Shown here piece after piece: positions 59,691 through 64,000 of a stretch of DNA of 64,000 nt. Made by a program: the position numbers and the translations under genes. Source of the stretch: JAZDEY01 sp043808325 [NCBI: Candidatus Eiseniibacteriota bacterium] (GTDB lineage Bacteria; Arandabacterota; Arandabacteria; Arandabacterales). The first letter of the stretch is position 1, and each line of letters opens with the position of its first letter. The notes below the pieces were generated by a model. It was not told the origin of the DNA and ran no database searches. It saw only the letters and a program-made list of their open reading frames with translations. Where the stretch lies: contig JAZDEY010000078.1 of the NCBI GenBank assembly GCA_043808325.1, positions 1 through 64,000 on the forward strand. The letters run 5' to 3'.

Positions 59691-60295
59691 GCTGTGACCG
59701 CTTTCTTTCTGCGTCTCACGACCAGATAGATCACAGCCCCGACGATGCAGACCGCGACTACGATATCGAGGATGTGGAAATACGGCCTCATCTTCTCCCA
59801 TTGAGGGCCGAGAAGCACGCCCAGGTAACCAAGCAACAAGCACCAGGGTAGGGCGCCGACGAAGGTATATATGCAGAACTTGATGAAGTTCATTCGGGCG
59901 ATGCCCGCAGGCAAGGATATGAAGGTCCGGATGATCGGCATCATGCGGCTAAAGAAGACGGCCTTCGAACCGTACTTGTTGAACCAGCGGTCGGCGATCT
60001 CGAGCTTCTTGTGACTGATGAGGAGATACTTGCCGTATCTCTCCAGAAAGGGTCTGCCGCCGTACGCCCCGACCAGGTAGGCGACGATTGAGCCAAACAG
60101 ATTTCCCAGGGCGCCTGCCATAGTGATCGCCCACAAGGTCATCTTGCCTTCGGAGACCACGAAACCCGCAAACGGCATTATGACTTCACTTGGGAAGGGG
60201 ATACAGGCACTCTCTATAGCCATCGTAAAGAAGACGCCTCCATAGCCGGAGGCCTTTATCATGCCGATCACCAGATTGCTCAGCCATTCGATCAT
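59687..60295 (-). CDS. DedA family membrane protein
   Basis: A 202-residue DedA/SNARE-associated family protein with about five membrane helices. Family signatures: ESACIPFPSEVIMPFAGF near 28-45 (the re-entrant loop), GNLFGSIVAYLVGAYGGR and FSRMMPIIRTFISLPAGIARM. DedA proteins act as lipid flippases or in membrane homeostasis and proton balance. Start ATG 60295. It ends 4 bp into the convergent protease gene. Single gene. Normal length and motifs. Confidence 0.94.
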   Translation of the reverse strand: MIEWLSNLVIGMIKASGYGGVFFTMAIESACIPFPSEVIMPFAGFVVSEGKMTLWAITMAGALGNLFGSIVAYLVGAYGGRPFLERYGKYLLISHKKLEIADRWFNKYGSKAVFFSRMMPIIRTFISLPAGIARMNFIKFCIYTFVGALPWCLLLGYLGVLLGPQWEKMRPYFHILDIVVAVCIVGAVIYLVVRRRKKAVTA

Positions 60296-60353
60296 ACGCC
60301 TAATATCATTCCCCTTCTAAGTTGTGTCAATAAAAGTTGTTAGCATTCCTCAC

Positions 60354-60381
60354 TTGCTTTTACCGGAAAAGGCCCTATGAT
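60354..60381 (+). promoter_or_regulatory. Promoter for the APC permease gene
   Basis: TTGCTT (60354-60359), 16-bp spacer, TATGAT (60376-60381), about 110 bp before ATG 60492. Confidence 0.45.
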
Positions 60382-60468
60382 TTGGCATTTGCAGGCCGAT
60401 TAAGATCGGGTTACTGCAGGATAACGCTGCGGTACCCGGGGCAAGTTAGGAAGCGAGGTGCTTGATCT

Positions 60469-60487
60469 TCGGGTCGCGGTGACCCGA
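60469..60487 (+). promoter_or_regulatory. Hairpin between ribosome site and start codon of the APC permease
   Basis: TCGGGTC (60469-60475) pairs with GACCCGA (60481-60487) around a 5-base loop, ending 4 bp before ATG 60492. GAGGTG at 60455-60460 is the only ribosome-site-like sequence, 31 bp away. An in-frame TGA overlaps the hairpin, so no upstream start is possible; the hairpin would bring the site close to the start or block it. Confidence 0.45.
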
Positions 60488-60491
60488 GCCT

Positions 60492-62516
60492 ATGGAAACG
60501 GACAGCCCCCCATCCTTAAGAAAACGCCTTAGAACCACGATAATTGGCAAACCCCACAGTCCTCACGACAGGAGGCTTTTCCACAGGCTTTCCTTGATAG
60601 CCTTCTTTGCCTGGGTGGGGCTGGGCGCCGATGGGCTGTCATCGTCGTGTTACGGCCCGCCGGAAGCCTTCCTGGCCCTGGGACGACACCACTTTCTCGG
60701 GATCTTTGTCGCTCTGGGTACGACTCTCACCATTTTCGTGATCACGTCGAGCTACTCACAGATAGTTGAATTGTTCCCGTCGGGAGGCGGCGGCTACGTA
60801 GTCGCGAGCAAGCTGCTGTCGCCCAAATTCGGGATGGTGGCGGGATGCGCCCTCTTGATCGATTATATGCTCACGATCACGGTCTCTCTCGCGAGTGGCG
60901 CCGACGCGCTCTTCAGTTTTCTCCCGCCCGAATGGTATGGGTCGCGGCTTGCTTTTGCGCTAGGCTCCGTGGTGCTGCTTACCCTCTTGAACATGCGGGG
61001 CATAAAGGAATCGGTTCTGCCGCTAGTGCCCATCTTCCTCACTTTCGTTATCACGCACGTCGTTATAATAGTCTATGCGATCCTCTCGCACCTGGGGAAT
61101 CTCCCCGAATTGAGCCAATCCCTGGCTGCCGACGTTCATCAGACCACCACAGAGCTTGGATTCCTCGGAATGATCTTCCTGATCCTCAGGTCATACAGCA
61201 TGGGCGCCGGGACCTTCACCGGGATCGAGGCGGTCAGCAATGGGCTGCCGATCCTGCGCGAACCCAGGGCCAAGACCGCTAAACGGACCATGCTCTATAT
61301 GTCGGGTTCTCTTTCCTTCATGGTCTTGGGGTTGATGATTGGCTACCTCCTCTTCCAGACCGAATTCCAGCCTACCAGGACCTTGAACGCGGTGCTTTTT
61401 GACAAGGCCACCGCGGGATGGGGAGACTGGGGCCAGATCTTTGTGCTTGTGGCGCTGCTTTCCGAGGGGGCGATCCTCTTCGTCGGCGCCCAGGCAGGCT
61501 TCCTAGACGGCCCCAGGGTGCTGGCCAACATGGCCAAGGACCGTTGGGTTCCGACCCAGTTTTCCATGCTGAGCGACCGGTTTGTGACCCAGAACGGCAT
61601 CCTGATAATGGGCGGGGCTGCCTTTCTCCTTATGCTCCTCACGCACGGCTCGGTCCGGTTCTTGGTTGTTCTCTATGCCATCAACGTGTTCATTACCTTC
61701 TCCCTTTCACAATTGGGAATGGTGCGCCACTGGTGGCAGGAGCGCAAGACCTCAAGGGGCTGGGGACACAAGCTCCTGGTCAACGGCATAGGCCTGGTTC
61801 TCACACTCTTCATCCTGATCTCCGTCACCACACTCAAATTCCATGAGGGCGGCTGGATAACTTTGCTGATCACGGGCGCCTTGATACTTGTGGTTATGTC
61901 AATCAAGCGCCACTACAAATATGCCGCCCGCCTGCTTCAGCGGCTCGAAGTTCTGGTAAAGGCGACCGAAGTGTCCTTGACCACATCTATTCCGGGGGTG
62001 CCCGGCAAGGAGCTGCCGATCAAAGCCGCCCTCCAGAAGCCCGCGGCGCCTTTTGATCCCGAAGCCAAGACCGCGATCTTGCTGGTCAACGGCTTCAGCG
62101 GGCTGGGGCTCCACACCCTCTTTAGCGTCATTCGCGTATTTGAGGATTCCTTCAAGAACTTCATCTTCATTCAGATCGGGGTGATCGACTCCGGGAATTT
62201 CAAGGGCTCATCGGAGATCGAGCATTTGCAGACTTATGCCCAGGGCGAGGTCGACCGCTATGCCGAGTATATGCGTCGCCACGGTTATCATGCCGAGGGA
62301 ATCACCCAGATCGGGGTCGATGTGGTCGATGAGGTTGCCAAGATCGTTCCCGAGATAATGAAGCACTGTCCTCACGCCGTCTTCTTCGGAGGTCAGCTGG
62401 TATTCCCACACGAGACGATCCTTACAAGGGCACTCCACAACTACACTGTGTTTGCGGTCCAGAGGAGGCTCTACCAGCAGGGAATCCCCATCGTGATCAT
62501 GCCGGTCCGCGTCTGA
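60492..62516 (+). CDS. APC superfamily amino acid permease with C-terminal cytosolic domain
   Basis: A 674-residue permease: about twelve membrane helices in residues 30-465 in the APC pattern (WVGLGADGLSSSCYGPPEAF with the unwound helix 1; GAGTFTGIEAVSNGLPILREP helix 6 region), then a 190-residue soluble domain (SIPGVPGKELPIKAAL, VNGFSGLGLHTLFSVIRVFED). This architecture resembles putative amino acid or K+/proton-coupled permeases with an extended C-terminus; the tail could be regulatory. Start ATG 60492 is forced by an in-frame TGA just upstream. It stands alone between DedA (divergent) and the pyrophosphatase gene. Substrate unknown. Confidence 0.85.
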   Translation: METDSPPSLRKRLRTTIIGKPHSPHDRRLFHRLSLIAFFAWVGLGADGLSSSCYGPPEAFLALGRHHFLGIFVALGTTLTIFVITSSYSQIVELFPSGGGGYVVASKLLSPKFGMVAGCALLIDYMLTITVSLASGADALFSFLPPEWYGSRLAFALGSVVLLTLLNMRGIKESVLPLVPIFLTFVITHVVIIVYAILSHLGNLPELSQSLAADVHQTTTELGFLGMIFLILRSYSMGAGTFTGIEAVSNGLPILREPRAKTAKRTMLYMSGSLSFMVLGLMIGYLLFQTEFQPTRTLNAVLFDKATAGWGDWGQIFVLVALLSEGAILFVGAQAGFLDGPRVLANMAKDRWVPTQFSMLSDRFVTQNGILIMGGAAFLLMLLTHGSVRFLVVLYAINVFITFSLSQLGMVRHWWQERKTSRGWGHKLLVNGIGLVLTLFILISVTTLKFHEGGWITLLITGALILVVMSIKRHYKYAARLLQRLEVLVKATEVSLTTSIPGVPGKELPIKAALQKPAAPFDPEAKTAILLVNGFSGLGLHTLFSVIRVFEDSFKNFIFIQIGVIDSGNFKGSSEIEHLQTYAQGEVDRYAEYMRRHGYHAEGITQIGVDVVDEVAKIVPEIMKHCPHAVFFGGQLVFPHETILTRALHNYTVFAVQRRLYQQGIPIVIMPVRV

Positions 62517-62586
62517 CGATCTCCTCTCGCCTCATCAAGCTTGATCGCCGTGCCCAGCGGCATCTCATGATTTCCGCTCTCCATCA

Positions 62587-62615
62587 TTGACACCCGCCCC
62601 CGGGCTCACTATAAT
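62587..62615 (+). promoter_or_regulatory. Perfect consensus sigma70 promoter of the pyrophosphatase gene
   Basis: TTGACA (62587-62592), exactly 17 bp, TATAAT (62610-62615), about 80 bp before ATG 62697. Both boxes match the consensus at every base. Confidence 0.7.
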
Positions 62616-62696
62616 TCCTGACTTGCTTGCGTCTGCTATATGAGGAGAGGATGTCTGACATCTAAGAGCGGTCTCGGCACTTCCTGGAGGTAACGT

Positions 62697-64000
62697 ATGG
62701 GAACCGGTCAGCTTATCGCATTGGTCATAGGCTTCAGTCTGTTCGGGCTGCTCTTTGCGGCCTATCTTGCGAGGTGGGTCCTCCGCTTCTCTACGGGGAG
62801 CGAGGCCATGCAGCGCATCTCCAATGCGATCAAGGAGGGCGCTGAGGCTTTCCTGCGCCGTCAGAACAGGACCATCATCGTCTTGGCCTTGTGCGTTGCG
62901 GTCCTCCTGTTCGTGGGGTACGGCTTCCTGAGAAGCCATCGTCCTTTTGACCCGGTGGGCTCCTCTCTTCAACTGGCGAGCTGGATCACCCTATCCTTCG
63001 TCTTCGGCGCGTTGTGCTCCGTGTTCGCCGGATACGTCGGGATGTGGATATCGATCCGCAGCAATATCCGCACCGCCACCGCAGCCCTGACAAGCCTCAA
63101 TGACGCGCTCCGCATCGCCCTGCGTGCCGGGGCCGTGTCCGGCCTCCTTGTGGTGGCCATGAGCCTGCTCGGGGTAACGGGGCTTTATGCGATCGTGGGA
63201 AAATTCAGCAACTTGAGCGCCACCGCTCCCGAGAAGATACCCTTGCTTATCGTGGGATACGGGTTCGGCGCATCCTTTGTCGCTCTGTTCGCCCAGCTGG
63301 GAGGCGGTATCTATACGAAGGCTGCCGACGTAGGGGCAGACCTTGTGGGCAAAGTTGAAGCGGGTATACCCGAGGATGATCCGCGCAATCCGGCCGTTAT
63401 CGCCGACCTCGTTGGAGACAACGTCGGCGATTGTGCCGGCCGTGGCGCGGACCTTTTTGAATCGACGGCCGCCGAGAACATCGGCGCCATGATCCTGGGG
63501 GCATCTCTGGCCGCCGCGGCCCAGAAACAGGGGATGGCCTTCTCGGCCGGCATTGTCGGCGTGATGATGTTCCCGCTCGTGGCCCGCGCATTCGGGATAG
63601 TAGCCTCGATCGTGGGGGTAATGGCTGTCCGCATGGATAAGGCCGAGAAGATGGATCCCATGGAGGCCCTCAACCGCGGCTACTATGTTGCGGTTGTGCT
63701 GGCTGTGATCGCATTCGGCGGCGCCACCTACTGGCTCTTGAACAGCCCGCAGGCGCCCAACGCCTGGTGGCACTTCTTCATCTGCGGGATCGTCGGAGTC
63801 TTGACCTCGGTGGCCTTTGTCTACATCACCCAATACTACACCGAGTACAGGTACCGGCCAGTAAAGTCCATTGCCGAGGCGTCCCAGACGGGGCCTGCTA
63901 CCAACATCATTGCCGGGCTGAGTGTGGGCTTTGAGTGTGTTGCGGTGCCTGCGGTCGTGATGGGCGGCGCCCTGCTCGCCTCCTACTTCCTGGGCCAAAG
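62697..64000 (+). CDS. hppA: Membrane-bound proton/sodium-pumping pyrophosphatase (partial, 3' end outside window)
   Basis: The first about 434 residues of a membrane pyrophosphatase (M-PPase), which hydrolyses PPi and pumps H+ or Na+. The reading frame is open to the window end. Diagnostic PPi-site segment: YTKAADVGADLVGKVEAG, then IPEDDPRNPAVIADLVGDNVGD and CAGRGADLFESTAAENIGAMI. At least eight helices precede and follow. ATG 62697 has GGAGG (CTGGAGGTAACGT). The residue that decides K+ dependence and the ion specificity lies beyond the window. It has a consensus promoter, consistent with high expression. Energy from PPi fits an anaerobic lifestyle with the rubrerythrin/SOR genes. Confidence 0.95.
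   Translation, partial: MGTGQLIALVIGFSLFGLLFAAYLARWVLRFSTGSEAMQRISNAIKEGAEAFLRRQNRTIIVLALCVAVLLFVGYGFLRSHRPFDPVGSSLQLASWITLSFVFGALCSVFAGYVGMWISIRSNIRTATAALTSLNDALRIALRAGAVSGLLVVAMSLLGVTGLYAIVGKFSNLSATAPEKIPLLIVGYGFGASFVALFAQLGGGIYTKAADVGADLVGKVEAGIPEDDPRNPAVIADLVGDNVGDCAGRGADLFESTAAENIGAMILGASLAAAAQKQGMAFSAGIVGVMMFPLVARAFGIVASIVGVMAVRMDKAEKMDPMEALNRGYYVAVVLAVIAFGGATYWLLNSPQAPNAWWHFFICGIVGVLTSVAFVYITQYYTEYRYRPVKSIAEASQTGPATNIIAGLSVGFECVAVPAVVMGGALLASYFLGQ

Noticed and set aside
1-64000. tRNA and rRNA genes
   Set aside because: I looked through the intergenic stretches and saw no cloverleaf-like or rRNA-like sequence.

Overview
The window is GC-rich bacterial chromosome, densely coded, with canonical Shine-Dalgarno sites and sigma70-type promoters (several TTGACN-N17-TAnnnT pairs and one perfect TTGACA-N17-TATAAT). 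Large secreted proteins end in FlgD/T9SS-like beta-sandwich domains, and two unrelated secreted proteins end in the same short STWGxIKxxF tail. Together with rubrerythrin/desulfoferrodoxin, a membrane pyrophosphatase and ATP-dependent exporters, this suggests an uncultivated lineage of the FCB type (Eisenbacteria-like). That placement is inference; there is no rRNA, tRNA, CRISPR array or transposase in the window.

Layout. 0.1-3.3 kb (minus): papain-like secreted protease, SPFH/stomatin protein and NfeD partner. 3.3-6.5 kb: small secreted protein, then a divergently transcribed di-haem cytochrome c peroxidase and a beta-barrel-like protein with one haem-binding site. 6.6-11.0 kb (plus): PDZ-alpha/beta hydrolase, long-chain acyl-CoA ligase and fatty-acyl reductase-like SDR. 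11.0-20.8 kb (minus): one long tightly packed operon encoding a three-subunit molybdenum hydroxylase (xanthine dehydrogenase family), the three proteins of the AllH/AllF/AllG (oxamate carbamoyltransferase) type, and a cyclase-family metal hydrolase, followed by an alkyltransferase-like DNA repair protein and a secreted protein. 20.9-23.2 kb (plus): GNAT-like protein, thiolase-like protein lacking the usual nucleophile, and its Zn-ribbon/OB partner.

23.3-32.5 kb (minus): two tandem giant secreted paralogues of about 1080 residues and a DUF3160 protein. 32.7-38.1 kb: membrane-anchored alkaline-phosphatase/sulfatase-superfamily enzyme, a small SOR-like secreted protein with a mini membrane protein, and a large secreted alpha/beta hydrolase. 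38.1-40.0 kb: rubrerythrin-desulfoferrodoxin oxidative-stress pair and a GNAT. 40.2-44.0 kb (plus): transketolase and glucose-6-phosphate isomerase. 44.0-50.7 kb (minus): YbhGFSR-like ABC exporter with split ATPases and a lipoprotein beta-propeller. 50.9-56.5 kb: GT-C glycosyltransferase, an orphan DNA methyltransferase fused to a nuclease-like domain, and a NatAB-type exporter whose ATPase has no standard start codon. 56.8-64 kb: M29 aminopeptidase, DDAH-like amidinohydrolase, a ferredoxin and hydrogenase maturation protease without a hydrogenase, DedA, an APC permease and the start of a membrane pyrophosphatase cut by the window edge.

The most promising system is the 12.2-20.8 kb operon: a Mo-hydroxylase, a ring-opening-type hydrolase and a carbamoyltransferase-like trio in overlapping genes look like one catabolic route for an N-heterocycle. 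A second theme is a dispersed 21-bp hairpin repeat, present both inside the coding sequence of the AllF/FdrA-like gene and as an inverted pair spanning the stop codons of two convergent genes 23 kb away.
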